Assembly (NCBI GenBank): GCA_026626905.1
Contig: JAPNUX010000001.1
Span: 62,001 to 126,000, forward strand
Source: Desulfurococcus sp.
GTDB lineage: Archaea; Thermoproteota; Thermoprotei_A; Sulfolobales; Desulfurococcaceae
DNA: 64,000 nucleotides
Reading direction: 5' to 3'
Below the pieces are notes generated by a model. The model ran no database searches. It was not told the DNA's origin and saw nothing but the letters and a program-made list of their open reading frames with translations. Positions 43,562 through 54,054 of the stretch are shown here, piece after piece (positions within the stretch are counted from its first letter, which is position 1; every line of letters starts with the position of its first letter). Position numbers and translations under genes: made by a program.

Positions 43562-44479
43562 TTGAAGATTGAACTTCTGGCTTTCGATAGCATGGGAGTT
43601 AGATCCATGTCTACTTTCATAGAGACTCCTGATGCTCGAATACATATCGATCCAGCTGTCTCCCTAGCCCCCCGCCGCTATGGTCTACCACCTCATCCAA
43701 GAGAGATTGACCGTCTAGTAGAAGCTGGAAGGTTGATAGAGGAGAAGGCTCGTAGAGCTGATATAATAATTATAACACACTACCACTACGACCACCACGA
43801 CCCCGGCTTCTTAATCCCTGTCGACATATACCATGGGAAAATAGTGCTCGTTAAGGATCCACGCAGCAACATTAATGCTAGTCAGAGAGCTAGAGCCTCA
43901 ACTTTCCTAAAGCTTATTGAACCTATAGCTAGGGATATACGTGTAGCTGAAGGCAGTGCTCTAAGAATCGGGGAGACTAATATAAGAATAAGCCAGGCTG
44001 TACCTCACGGGCCCACCACTAGGCTCGGCTATGTTGTTGAAGTCAGCGTTAAGTACAAGGAGAACAGCGTGGTTTACACGAGTGATGTAGAAGGGCCCTG
44101 CCTCGACGAGCATGTAGGCTTCATTCTAGAGGAGAAGCCTGAGACAGTAATCTTGGATGGGCCTTTAACATACATGCTTGGCTACAGGTATTCGAAGAAG
44201 AGCTTAGAGGCGAGTATAAGCAACCTTAAGAAGATTATTGATTCAGGTGTAAAGAGAATAATAGTAGACCACCACCTCTTAAGAGACCTTAAGTATAAGG
44301 AGGAGATTAAAGAGGCCATTGACTACGCGCTAGCTAGGAAAGCCTCTATTATAACAGCAGCTGAATACATGGATAAACCTGTAGAGCAGCTGGAAGCTCT
44401 AAGAAAGCAGCTGTACGAGAATGAGCCAGTGGAGAAACCCGAGATCCCCGAGAACCTTAAAGAACTCTTAGAAGAGTAG
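43562..44479 (+). CDS. UPF0282-family metallo-beta-lactamase-fold protein
   Basis: About 305 residues. ITHYHYDHHDP is the HxHxDH metal site, DVEGPC supplies the bridging aspartate and VDHHLLRD a later histidine. The opening LLAFDSMGVRSMSTF and 'SLAPRRYGLPPHPRE' are those of the archaeal UPF0282 family, whose function is not established. The start is TTG 43562, six bases after GGTG (43552-43555). A B3/4-domain gene follows closely on the same strand. Confidence 0.85.
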   Translation: MKIELLAFDSMGVRSMSTFIETPDARIHIDPAVSLAPRRYGLPPHPREIDRLVEAGRLIEEKARRADIIIITHYHYDHHDPGFLIPVDIYHGKIVLVKDPRSNINASQRARASTFLKLIEPIARDIRVAEGSALRIGETNIRISQAVPHGPTTRLGYVVEVSVKYKENSVVYTSDVEGPCLDEHVGFILEEKPETVILDGPLTYMLGYRYSKKSLEASISNLKKIIDSGVKRIIVDHHLLRDLKYKEEIKEAIDYALARKASIITAAEYMDKPVEQLEALRKQLYENEPVEKPEIPENLKELLEE

Positions 44480-44505
44480 AGGCCCCCAGTAAGGGCTGGA
44501 ATACT

Positions 44506-45204
44506 TTGACTTCAAGTACCTGCAGTATAGTTGAAGACAACCTAGTGGTCATCGAGGATGATGCCCGAGAGCTAGGGGTGAAAATAGCTTACACGGCAGC
44601 ATGGGGGCCGGCAGTCTCTACTCTGAGTGCACAGATACTAGAGCCAGTAGTAAGCGATACAATTAATTACTTAAAGCGGGCACTATCACTCAATACTCTC
44701 AGGGAGGATCCCCGTGTAAGAGCCTATAGAGACTTCTACTGGAGAATAGGTGTGGATCCAACGAAGACTAGGCCTAGTAGCGAGGCTCTAGTCAGGAGAA
44801 TCCTGCGAGGAGAGTTCCCTAGAGTAAACCCGGTAGTAGATGCAGGAAACATTGCTAGCGCGAGAAGCATGGTGCCGATAGGCATGTATGATCTAGAAGC
44901 TGTAAGCCTACCACTGGCTTTAAGGCTTACAAGAGGCTACGAGTCCTTCAAGCCTATAGGTGGAGGCGAGGAGAGACTCCCCCAAGGGATCCCCGTGGTG
45001 ATTGATGCTAAAGGCAGAGTTATCCACGTATACCCTCATAGAGATTCTGCTGAAACCTCTATTAAGGCGTCGACGAGTAAAGCGCTCATAATTGCTGCAG
45101 GAGTCCCGGGAATACGTAGTGAAACCCTCATAGAAGCCCTTGAAATCCTCGCAGGGCTACTAGCACTCCTCAACTGGAAGACCTGTACTGTAAGACTAGC
45201 TTGA
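44506..45204 (+). CDS. B3/4-domain protein (PheRS beta-like, COG3382)
   Basis: 232 residues resembling the B3/B4 tRNA-editing/binding domain of the bacterial PheRS beta chain, as a standalone archaeal protein. YRDFYWRIGVDPTKTRPSSEALVRRILRG and ANIASARSMVPIGMYD-like stretches are the family hallmarks. Standalone members may hydrolyse mischarged amino acids, but this is unproven. The TTG start lies 27 bases after the UPF0282 stop, without a strong ribosome-binding site. Its TGA overlaps the ATG of the next small gene. Confidence 0.8.
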   Translation: MTSSTCSIVEDNLVVIEDDARELGVKIAYTAAWGPAVSTLSAQILEPVVSDTINYLKRALSLNTLREDPRVRAYRDFYWRIGVDPTKTRPSSEALVRRILRGEFPRVNPVVDAGNIASARSMVPIGMYDLEAVSLPLALRLTRGYESFKPIGGGEERLPQGIPVVIDAKGRVIHVYPHRDSAETSIKASTSKALIIAAGVPGIRSETLIEALEILAGLLALLNWKTCTVRLA

Positions 45205-45386
45205 TGAAGCCTAGCTCACTGCGTCTACATCTAGTTGTATTAGCACTTACACTCCTGCTGATAGCAGTATTAGTGTATTCATGCTTAACAAAGCTAGGTC
45301 GGTGCACTCAAGGGATTCTTCATCAATCCGAGAGTACGGCCTTCTTCATCCCTAGTCTCATAATTTTATCTTACACCCTAATTTAA
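45204..45386 (+). CDS. Small two-helix membrane protein
   Basis: About 60 residues: a short basic N-terminus, a helix (LVVLALTLLLIAVLVYSCL), a polar loop with two cysteines nearby, and a second hydrophobic stretch (FFIPSLIILSYTLI) ending at the C-terminus. The ATG overlaps the preceding TGA (TGATG), a strong sign of translational coupling. No family recognised. It could be chance, since there is no independent support. Confidence 0.42.
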   Translation: MKPSSLRLHLVVLALTLLLIAVLVYSCLTKLGRCTQGILHQSESTAFFIPSLIILSYTLI

Positions 45387-45435
45387 GGATAGTGTAGCTT
45401 ACTACTAGGCGTGAGTGTAGCTACCTGAATATATT

Positions 45436-45464
45436 ATATACGTATAGATAGAGTATATATACGT
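45436..45464 (+). promoter_or_regulatory. Promoter with two ATATACGT repeats 21 bp apart
   Basis: ATATACGT occurs at 45436-45443 and again at 45457-45464, exactly two helical turns apart. The first lies in the palindrome TATACGTATA (45437-45446). The second overlaps TATATATA (45454-45461), the likely TATA box of the aminotransferase gene: a start about 26 bases downstream would leave a 14-nt leader with GGGTG. A regulator binding both sites would cover the TATA box. No regulator gene is adjacent. Confidence 0.5.
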
Positions 45465-45492
45465 CAACCTGGATATAAGCTAAGGGTGTTAG

Positions 45493-46842
<1,350 letters not shown>

Positions 46843-46897
46843 CCACCTTCTATACACTTCTTTACACTTCTTCCTCGGAACCAGTGGTTAAAACTAA

Positions 46898-48199
46898 ATG
46901 CATGGTTTAAAGCGCCCGGTAGTGATACTATATCTTAGGAGTCTAGCACACTACGGTAAGCACGTGGGTACTCAAATGACTACTCGCGGGATAGCCGATC
47001 TCCCACTACATGATGGCCGTGTACCCTACTTTCTACTCGAGAGAATGAAGAAGCTGGGGGGATTAATCGCCCGGTACATTGTGGAGGTTTACGGGCCGAG
47101 AGAGTTACTCTACAGGTTATCTGACCCGCTATGGTTTCAAGCTTTCAGCAATGTTATAGGCATGGACTGGGATAGCAGTGGCTCGACAACAATAGTTCTC
47201 TACGTCTTGAAGAACACTTTTCCTCCAGGGATGCTGAAGGATAATGAGGTTGCTGTACTAGGAGGTAAGGGGAGTGATTCAAGAGCTGTGGTCAGCGAGG
47301 TTAAAGCTATAGGCAGCATAGTGGATGAAGAAAGAGTGGTTGATGCGAGTAGAATGGCCGCTAAGATCGATGGCGTCGCCTTACAGGACGGCTACAACTT
47401 GTATATCCACGGCTTAATAGTAGACTATGATGGCAAGATTCTCGTGGTACAGCAGGGAATGAACCCTAGCTTAAAGATTGCTAGAAGATATCATCTTCAA
47501 CCTCCTGAGAGCTCCTCGTTTACAACGAATATAGAGCCTCATACAGGTGTAGCCTCAATTAGAGTCGAGCCCTCTCTAAACCTAGCTGATGCTGAGAGCA
47601 GAGAAGCTAGGAGAGCTATTATAGAAATAGCTTCATCAACACCCCCGGGATCACTGGTTAGGAGTTTAGCGGAGGTGAATAGGCGTCTTAGAGGTGAGCC
47701 TTCAATCTTGGCATGGACGTCTAGTGGAGGGCTTGTAAGCGGAGTGGAGGAGAGGAGGCTTGCAACACTCTACCCAAGGTACTATAGGCCTGTAGCCAAC
47801 TTAAAGCTAGTTGAAAGAATTGCTGAATAATTAAAGATAAGAGGAGTCTTAGAGTTCGATGAACTACTCAGGATACCGGGTGTAGGAGCTGAAACTGTGA
47901 GAGCTCTAGCTTTAATTGCAGACTTAATCTACGGCTATAAGCCTTCACTTAGGGATCCCACGACACTACCACTGGATCCATTCCTCTACGCTTACGCTCA
48001 TGGAGGCAAAGACGGCGTCCCATACCCTGTTAGAGTGGAGAATGTGGATAAAACCATAGAGTTCTTCGCGAGTGCTCTAGAAGAAGTTAAAGCTTGAAGC
48101 CGGGAGAAAGAATTCATGTTGAAGAAACTTGCAGAATTTGCTAGGAGAATGAAAGCTATGGCTGCCGCTTCTAAAGGGATCTCTCAACGATATCCCTGA
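46898..48199 (+). pseudogene. DUF763 protein gene interrupted by two in-frame stop codons
   Basis: The first 310 codons encode a clear DUF763 protein: RGIADLPLHDGRVPYFLLERMKKLGG and NVIGMDWDSSGSTT are family landmarks. TAA at 47828-47830 then ends the frame. The same frame continues without any shift through a helix-hairpin-helix (LLRIPGVGAETVRALALIADLIYG) and AYAHGGKDGVPYPV, both expected in the family's C-terminal half. It reaches TGA at 48095-48097 and runs on with helical sequence to 48199. The second stop could be the natural end; the first is certainly inside the domain. Two nonsense changes without indels suggest recent inactivation, read-through, or base errors. DUF763 function is unknown. 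Confidence 0.8.
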
Positions 48200-49355
48200 G
48201 GATCTCGACGTCCACCTTGAATGGTATTGAAGTGTAGCGGGTATTGATCATTCTCATAGCGAATTCTAGTGCCTTCTCTACATCACTTCTATCCACGCCG
48301 TAATCACTTAATCTCTGGTCAAAACCTATGGACTCCTGAAATCCTTTAACAGCTGTGTACGCTTTCCAAGCGTCTCCGCTCACAGGCTTGACTCCAGGGG
48401 CAAGAGGCTTTAATACTAGCGCTGAAGCCTCAGGAACCGCTTTGTGAGTGTAGTAGACTACTGCCGGGCCTATAATACCTAGGCCTGCTCCATGAGGTAG
48501 CTCCGGGTAGAGTCCGCTGAAAGCATGCTCAATAGCATGGCCTAGGTGAGTCATGGATTGATCAATTGCTATACCAGCTATCATTGAAGCGTATAGTAGC
48601 CTCTCCCTGTAATCCACGTTTCCAGGGTCTCTTAGAACCCTGGGGAGGAAGCGTGTAACAATACCAACCGCCTCTCTGGCTAGTGTTGCTGTTAGAGGAT
48701 TACTGTAACGTGAAGTAGCAGATTCATAGGCGTGGTAGAATGCATCGAGGCTAGTGTAAACTGTTTGATCTCTGCTGAGAGTCCTTGTGTATAGAGGGTC
48801 ATCGAATCCTAAATCAGGGTATCTTACAGCTACTCCCCTCTTCTCTATGGTTCCATCTATTGTGGCTACAGCATACCTATCGACTTCGCTTCCAGTACCA
48901 TGGGTTAGATTTACAGCTATTAAACGCAGACGAGGGGAATTAAGGGCTAATCCTTGATTCCTCAGTATGTCTGCAGCACTAGCGCCTGTAACAGCTGTAA
49001 TAGAAGCTATTTTGGCTACATCTATGACGCTCCCGCCGCCGGCAGCTATTATAAGGTCTACTTTGCTCTCCAGAGCCATCCTGCTAGCTTCATCTATGAT
49101 GCTTGTATACGGGTTTGGCTTCACGCGGTCATACACTAAGTATTCTACGCCAGCCTCCCTCAGAGAGTCCATAATGGCATCTAAGGCGCCTGAAACCTTC
49201 GCAGCACTCTTACTGGAAACTATTAATGCTCTCCTAGACCCTTTTACATTCTCAGGAAGCTTTTCACGGAGGACTCCTGCCCCGAAGAAGAGTGTTACAT
49301 CCTCATATCTAAGTTTAAATGGATTGCTTGAAGTCATTTGGTATCCCATGAGCAT
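48171..49355 (-). CDS. Iron-containing alcohol dehydrogenase
   Basis: 394 residues of the group III ADH family. IIAAGGGSVIDVAKI is the NAD(P)-binding glycine loop. The metal ligands fall in DAFYHAYES, HLGHAIEHAF and ELPHGAGLGI. It would interconvert alcohols and aldehydes, possibly with the AOR at 30.5 kb in fermentative metabolism. The N-terminus is uncertain: ATGs occur at codons 1, 3 and 7, and codon 7 (MTSSNPFKLRYEDV) may be the true one. The 3' end overlaps the end of the broken DUF763 gene by 29 bp. Confidence 0.87.
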   Translation of the reverse strand: MLMGYQMTSSNPFKLRYEDVTLFFGAGVLREKLPENVKGSRRALIVSSKSAAKVSGALDAIMDSLREAGVEYLVYDRVKPNPYTSIIDEASRMALESKVDLIIAAGGGSVIDVAKIASITAVTGASAADILRNQGLALNSPRLRLIAVNLTHGTGSEVDRYAVATIDGTIEKRGVAVRYPDLGFDDPLYTRTLSRDQTVYTSLDAFYHAYESATSRYSNPLTATLAREAVGIVTRFLPRVLRDPGNVDYRERLLYASMIAGIAIDQSMTHLGHAIEHAFSGLYPELPHGAGLGIIGPAVVYYTHKAVPEASALVLKPLAPGVKPVSGDAWKAYTAVKGFQESIGFDQRLSDYGVDRSDVEKALEFAMRMINTRYTSIPFKVDVEILRDIVERSL

Positions 49356-49471
49356 GAATTATTGTGCTGGAATATAAATGATTCTTGAGATTCCAAGCTT
49401 CATGCTCTGAGAGCTAGGAGTCCTCGAGAATACAGGCTCTCCCTCTACGCCTCCACTGGCATACGGCTGTG

Positions 49472-50581
49472 CTAGTTTTTATCTATTACTACGAAGTCGT
49501 TGACTTCGACAAGCCCATATATCCTCGAAGACACCTCTATGAGTCCGAAGAGGGGTATAAGTAAGAGTAGGTAGGGCTCTCTGCTTCTAATTACCCCGTA
49601 CGTATATGTGGCTAGATAATATATGCTGCCGGGTAGCATGTACCACACTAACCCCAGGTATACTAGCACTGGGAAGAGGAGTATTGAGACGGCGAGATTG
49701 AATACCCATGTAAACGACCTGAAGGCTACTATAAGCTTCATGGGTGCAGGCGACCGCTTTATATCCATTATCATACCCTTAAACCATCGTCCACGCTGAA
49801 ACATTAAGTCTTTGAGGCTGTTCGGGCTTTTAATGGATACTCTTGTAGCAGACTGCCAAGTCTTGTATTTCCTTTTCACGAGCTCTATTGCGAAGCTGAA
49901 GTCCTCTGTGAGTGTTTTCGTGTTAAAACCTACCTCTTTTAAAACAGACCCCTTGACTATTAGTAGCTCTCCGTGGAGGCCTAGAAGAGGCCTACCTAGA
50001 AGCCCGGTGAAAAACCTGTAGAGTGTTAGGTCATCCATGTACCTGATCCAATCCATAGCATACGAGATCTTACTTCTCCCCGGCCTCGGCAGGAGAACAC
50101 CGTTTCCAGCTACATAACCCTTAGACTCATAGTATGGTATCTCGTAGAGGAATGATTCATCGAGAATCAAGTTATCGTCATCGATGAAAACATACCACTT
50201 GTCAGGTGAGACGAAGTGCTCGACGAAATAGTTTAATGCTCTCCCCTTGCCGACTAGATCCCTCCTATAGCTTGAGGGTACTACTATTAATCTAACACCT
50301 TTAAGGTATCGCAGCATGCTGAGTAGTGGTGCTCCCTCATCTACTACGAGTGTTATGTGGCCGAACATTGCGACATGATATCTTATGGATTCCAGGAGGC
50401 TTCTCTGAACCCTCTCGTCAGCCTTGGAGACTAAGACAATCTCGTAGTTGCTGGTTTTAACACTGGATCTTCGTGGCTTGTAGACTGCATAGCCGGTTAA
50501 ACCAATTGAGAGCAGCACCGTGTATACTAAAGCGACTCCAACAGCTACTTCGAGTATATCCTGTGTTAACTCCTGGTTCAA
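49472..50581 (-). CDS. Membrane-bound family 2 glycosyltransferase
   Basis: 369 residues. One N-terminal helix (VAVGVALVYTVLLSIGL) precedes a GT-A domain with FIDDDNLI (DxD metal site), LTEDFSFAIEL (TED acid/base) and QRGRWFKGM (QxxRW acceptor motif). Two or three C-terminal helices follow. These are the motifs of processive cellulose/hyaluronan-synthase-like enzymes, so it probably makes a surface polysaccharide or glycolipid at the cytoplasmic face. Product unknown. Monocistronic, TTG start. Confidence 0.82.
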   Translation of the reverse strand: MNQELTQDILEVAVGVALVYTVLLSIGLTGYAVYKPRRSSVKTSNYEIVLVSKADERVQRSLLESIRYHVAMFGHITLVVDEGAPLLSMLRYLKGVRLIVVPSSYRRDLVGKGRALNYFVEHFVSPDKWYVFIDDDNLILDESFLYEIPYYESKGYVAGNGVLLPRPGRSKISYAMDWIRYMDDLTLYRFFTGLLGRPLLGLHGELLIVKGSVLKEVGFNTKTLTEDFSFAIELVKRKYKTWQSATRVSIKSPNSLKDLMFQRGRWFKGMIMDIKRSPAPMKLIVAFRSFTWVFNLAVSILLFPVLVYLGLVWYMLPGSIYYLATYTYGVIRSREPYLLLLIPLFGLIEVSSRIYGLVEVNDFVVIDKN

Positions 50582-50712
50582 ACCACATCATCCAGTGTTC
50601 TCTTGCAGTAATCCTAATATATAGTTGGTCTTGATTTAAAAGTGCTCTTTAAGCTGTAGCAGGCGAAAGAGGATCCTCACATTGATGACGGATTCACATG
50701 GGTGCTAGGCTG

Positions 50713-51153
50713 CTAGCCCTGCGAGGACTGCTGCCGTGCGAATAGCTTGCTGTAGAGACGCTGGAATACCTCCTCGCTCGCGAACATCAATAGTATTGTG
50801 TTTTCATCCTCGATCTTCTTGACAACCAGGCCTTCCAGCGGGTTTTCTGGGGGATCAGGCAGGTTTTGCGAGGGCTTGCTTCTACCAAGGTAAATCCATT
50901 TTATCCTCCCATTTTCGTTCTTCTCCATTTTATACCAGTATCTCCCGTAATAGTAGTACTTTACTATTGAATCCATCGAGGTCCTCCTTGAAACTATGTG
51001 CACGGGCTTTAGATAGTATCCCTCGCTCCTAATTCTATCGTTATAGCTGTAGATTGAGGGGAGTGACTCGAGGAGAAGATTGTTGAGTCTCTCTAGTACC
51101 TCGCGGGTCACGTAGAGCCTTATCTTCCCGCTTCTCAGTTTCTCTGGAAGCAT
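50713..51153 (-). CDS. Hypothetical protein, 146 aa
   Basis: Not recognised. The N-terminal half has a helix (LYVTREVLERLNNLLLESLPSIYSY) and a striking aromatic run (SIVKYYYYGRYWYKME) followed by KWIYLGRSKP. The second half is alpha/beta. No membrane segment or cysteine motif. The Tyr-rich basic segment might bind nucleic acid, but this is speculation. Codon use and composition match the neighbours, so I take it to be a real gene. It stands alone between spacers of 131 and 105 bases. Confidence 0.65.
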   Translation of the reverse strand: MLPEKLRSGKIRLYVTREVLERLNNLLLESLPSIYSYNDRIRSEGYYLKPVHIVSRRTSMDSIVKYYYYGRYWYKMEKNENGRIKWIYLGRSKPSQNLPDPPENPLEGLVVKKIEDENTILLMFASEEVFQRLYSKLFARQQSSQG

Positions 51154-51258
51154 GATGTATCAGCCTATGAGAGTTTTCTCTTTACTCTTATTTATCGTTA
51201 ACTCTTCAGGAGAGTATTTAATTCTAACAGAGGGAGCATGCATCTACTACCATAAGTG

Positions 51259-52212
51259 TTAACCGGGCTCTACGTTAACTTCATCCACTAATACTACCCC
51301 ACTATAATCTGGTTTAACCCTGTAGACTTTGAAGCCTTCTCCGGTGAGCCTGCTGGCAATCACCTCGCTTACTGCGGCTGGAGCTAAGCCTATAACCACC
51401 CCGCCTCTTCCCGCGCCACTCAGCTTTGCTCCGTAGGCTCCTAGATTAATCATTCTATGGACTAGGTAGTCGTTAACCCATGAGGAGGCTCCCATCGAGA
51501 ATAATAGCCCCTGGTTAACACTCATAAGTTCCCCGAGCTTTACGATATCTCTGCTCTCAAGTGCTCTGAGTGCTTCCTCAACTATTAATCCAGCCAGCTG
51601 GTAGATAGTATCTCCAATAACCCCGAGTCTCGCACGCCTCTCGATGACTTCTCGTACAACAACACCTGTGCTTCTCTTCACGCCTGTATCAGCTACAATT
51701 AACTCCACGTTCTCAGGTATCTGTACATCAAGCCTTCTAAATAATCCCTGCTTGTAGTACATGAATCCACCGTAAGTTGACAGCGCGTTATCCACGCCAC
51801 TGGGTTTACCGTGGACTTCAACCTCCCCTAGGTACGCTATACTGTTAACATCATCCCTTGTGAAGCTGGCTCTGCATGCCTCGAGGAGGGAGTTTGCAAG
51901 CGAGACGTTTAAGGCTGCTGAGGAGCCCATTCCAGCTCCAGGTGGTATCTCGGAGTCAACGTATACTGTAAATTCCTCCCCGCACTTAAATCTCCTCGAG
52001 ACCTCTCTGATCACTCTTAAAAAAGGCTTAGCCTCCATGCTGGAGGCATCTATCAATCCAAGCTGCTTAGAGTAGATTCTTAAATCTCCTCTCTTAACGC
52101 ATGTCTTAGCGTAGAGGCTTACAGCAACACCTATCGCTGGGTAGCCTCCTACAACAAAGTGCTCGCCAAAGAGTATAATCTTTCCAGGTGCCCTGCTACA
52201 CACGATATCCAC
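51259..52212 (-). CDS. mvk: Mevalonate kinase
   Basis: A GHMP kinase of 317 residues phosphorylating mevalonate in the archaeal lipid pathway. RAPGKIILFGEHFVVGGYPAI is the mevalonate kinase N-terminal signature, PPGAGMGSSAALNVS the ATP loop, and KLSGAGRGGVVIGLA motif 3. Length is typical for archaeal enzymes. It supplies isoprenoid precursors for the lipids that the geranylgeranyl reductase at 61 kb would saturate. The minus-strand promoter should lie in the spacer 52213-52458, where I see no further gene. Confidence 0.95.
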   Translation of the reverse strand: MDIVCSRAPGKIILFGEHFVVGGYPAIGVAVSLYAKTCVKRGDLRIYSKQLGLIDASSMEAKPFLRVIREVSRRFKCGEEFTVYVDSEIPPGAGMGSSAALNVSLANSLLEACRASFTRDDVNSIAYLGEVEVHGKPSGVDNALSTYGGFMYYKQGLFRRLDVQIPENVELIVADTGVKRSTGVVVREVIERRARLGVIGDTIYQLAGLIVEEALRALESRDIVKLGELMSVNQGLLFSMGASSWVNDYLVHRMINLGAYGAKLSGAGRGGVVIGLAPAAVSEVIASRLTGEGFKVYRVKPDYSGVVLVDEVNVEPG

Positions 52213-52458
52213 TTAAACCACCTCAGACTCTGGGATGATTCAAAGGGATATATTTTATGATGGAGTCTAGAGCTCGAAGCCGCCTGGAATACAGGCGGGA
52301 TATCCGTGGATGATCCCTCCTAGTAGTTAACTAGGATTAAAGTCTCCACCTCCTTGAACACTAGGGTAGCTCGAGCAGTAGACCTACTACAACTATAAAA
52401 GAGGATTACGTGATACTCCTGAAATGCCATCTGAGCTAGTGGTCTAGTGGTGTACTAT

Positions 52459-53310
52459 ATGAGTTCACAGGGGAGAAGAGCTCCCATAACACCAGTTTTT
52501 AAGCTGGTGGATGAAGCCAAGAAGAGGCTTGCAGGATACAAGTATAAGATTGTAATCTTAAGCGGTAAAGGCGGGGTAGGCAAGACCTTTGTCTCCACGT
52601 CGATAGCTCTCGGGCTAGCCATTAAGGGTAAGAGAGTAGCCATACTAGACGCTGATATCCACGGCTCCTCGATACCATTAATGATGGGAGTGCAGAAGCT
52701 GAGGCTCTACGCTGACGAGAATGGCAATATACTCCCCGTAGAAGGGCCGCGTGGAGTAAAAATAGTTGCAATCAACTTGATGCTGGATTCCCCGGATCTC
52801 CCAGTTGTATGGCGTGGCCCATTGGTCTCTAAGGCTATAACAGAGCTACTAAGCAAGGTTTCATGGGGTGAAGGAGACTACATGGTAATCGATATGCCGC
52901 CGGGGACAGGGGATGCAGCGATAACCGTTGCTCAGACAATACCCGATATATCCGGGGCTATAATAGTCACAGCCCCTAACATTCTAACTGAAACCATAGT
53001 GGCTAAGACAGTGAACTTCGCTGTAAGAAACAAGATTAGGCTGCTTGGTATAATAGAGAACATGAGCTACTTCAAGTGTCCTGTATGCGGTTCAGTACAC
53101 AACCTACTGGGTAAAAGCACCGGGGAGTACCTGGCAAGCAAGTATGGAACCCGTCTCCTCGGCAAGATACCTTTGGATCCATTGATAAATGAGGCTGTAG
53201 ATAGAGGGGAGCCCTACCTGCTTGCTTACCCTGAGGGAGAAGCCGCTAAAGCTGTAATGATGGTGGTTGAAGAAATAATAAAAAGCTTTGAAGGAAATGA
53301 ATCATCGTGA
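52459..53310 (+). CDS. Mrp/Nbp35-type P-loop ATPase (iron-sulfur carrier)
   Basis: About 283 residues. The deviant Walker A is LSGKGGVGKTFVS, switch sequences are LDADIHGSS and VIDMPPGTGD, and ENMSYFKCPVCG carries the CxxC that bridges a 4Fe-4S cluster in the dimer. These are hallmarks of ApbC/Mrp/Nbp35 iron-sulfur scaffold or carrier proteins. No N-terminal ferredoxin-like cysteines are present, so it is the short archaeal form. Start ATG 52459 lies six bases after GGTG; GTG 52447 overlaps the site. The next gene follows closely on the same strand. Confidence 0.92.
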   Translation: MSSQGRRAPITPVFKLVDEAKKRLAGYKYKIVILSGKGGVGKTFVSTSIALGLAIKGKRVAILDADIHGSSIPLMMGVQKLRLYADENGNILPVEGPRGVKIVAINLMLDSPDLPVVWRGPLVSKAITELLSKVSWGEGDYMVIDMPPGTGDAAITVAQTIPDISGAIIVTAPNILTETIVAKTVNFAVRNKIRLLGIIENMSYFKCPVCGSVHNLLGKSTGEYLASKYGTRLLGKIPLDPLINEAVDRGEPYLLAYPEGEAAKAVMMVVEEIIKSFEGNESS

Positions 53311-53360
53311 TATTGCAGCATGGATCCACGGGGTTCCCCCGGGTAAACGTGGTGGGCGTC

Positions 53361-54038
53361 TTGAGCCAGGAGGACTCGCAGGGTGTTGAGAGAAAGCCTA
53401 ACTGGCTTCTCCTGAAGGAAGCTGCTGAGGAGCTCTACAGGAGTGGTAGAACCTACTTCACGCGTAAAGAGCTGGTCTCTAAAGCTAGAGAGAAGGATCC
53501 CTCGAGATCCGAGATGAGCATGGACTTTGAAATAGACTTAGTCTCCGTTAACAGTAACAGTAAGGATAGATACAAGGACCCCGAGAAGCTATTCCTTTAC
53601 AGGGTTGGCAGGGGGAGGTACACTCTCTATAATCCAGAGGAGCACGGCGAGCTAGAGAAGTATATAGGCATACCCAGAGTTTCACCAGCAAGGAAGCATC
53701 TCATTGAGGAGGTCATAGAGAAGCTTGAAAGCCTAGGTTATGACGCATACGAGAACCGCTATGCTAAGCCTCTTCAACCAGATGTTATAGCTGAGGGAGA
53801 GGATGAGGTTATCGGTGTATGGGTTATAGACCCTGGTGTCCCGCTCTCAGATCAACATAAAATGCTCGCTTACGCGATAGGCTCAAGCCTGCTTAACAGG
53901 GAGTTCAACCAGTACATCATAGTTTCACCAGGTGAGCTCTTAAAGAGGGTGACAGAAGATCTCGTGGAGATGCTGGGCAAGTTTAAGATACGCTTCGCTA
54001 CAGTGAGAGAGGATAGGAGGTATACCCTGCAGTTCTAG
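53361..54038 (+). CDS. DUF7669-like winged-helix protein with an alpha/beta C-terminal domain
   Basis: About 225 residues. The N-terminal half (LLLKEAAEELYRSGRTYFTRKELV...DLVSVNSNSK...LFLYRVGRGRYTLYNPEEHG) looks like the DUF7669 winged-helix module often attached to restriction-type proteins. The C-terminal half begins with a helix, then GYDAYENRYAKPLQPDVIAEGEDEVIGVWVID. This resembles a PD-(D/E)xK core but shows no clear catalytic lysine. Function unassigned. I prefer TTG 53361, six bases after GGTG 53351-53354; a GTG at 53307 overlapping the Nbp35 stop is the alternative and would add 18 residues without family character. Confidence 0.6.
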   Translation: MSQEDSQGVERKPNWLLLKEAAEELYRSGRTYFTRKELVSKAREKDPSRSEMSMDFEIDLVSVNSNSKDRYKDPEKLFLYRVGRGRYTLYNPEEHGELEKYIGIPRVSPARKHLIEEVIEKLESLGYDAYENRYAKPLQPDVIAEGEDEVIGVWVIDPGVPLSDQHKMLAYAIGSSLLNREFNQYIIVSPGELLKRVTEDLVEMLGKFKIRFATVREDRRYTLQF

Positions 54039-54054
54039 CCTCCTAGACGGCTTC

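Noticed and set aside
43451-43645. 64-codon minus-strand frame overlapping the UPF0282 start
   Set aside because: Half of it is antisense to a conserved gene, there is no ribosome-binding site, and the remaining peptide matches nothing I know.
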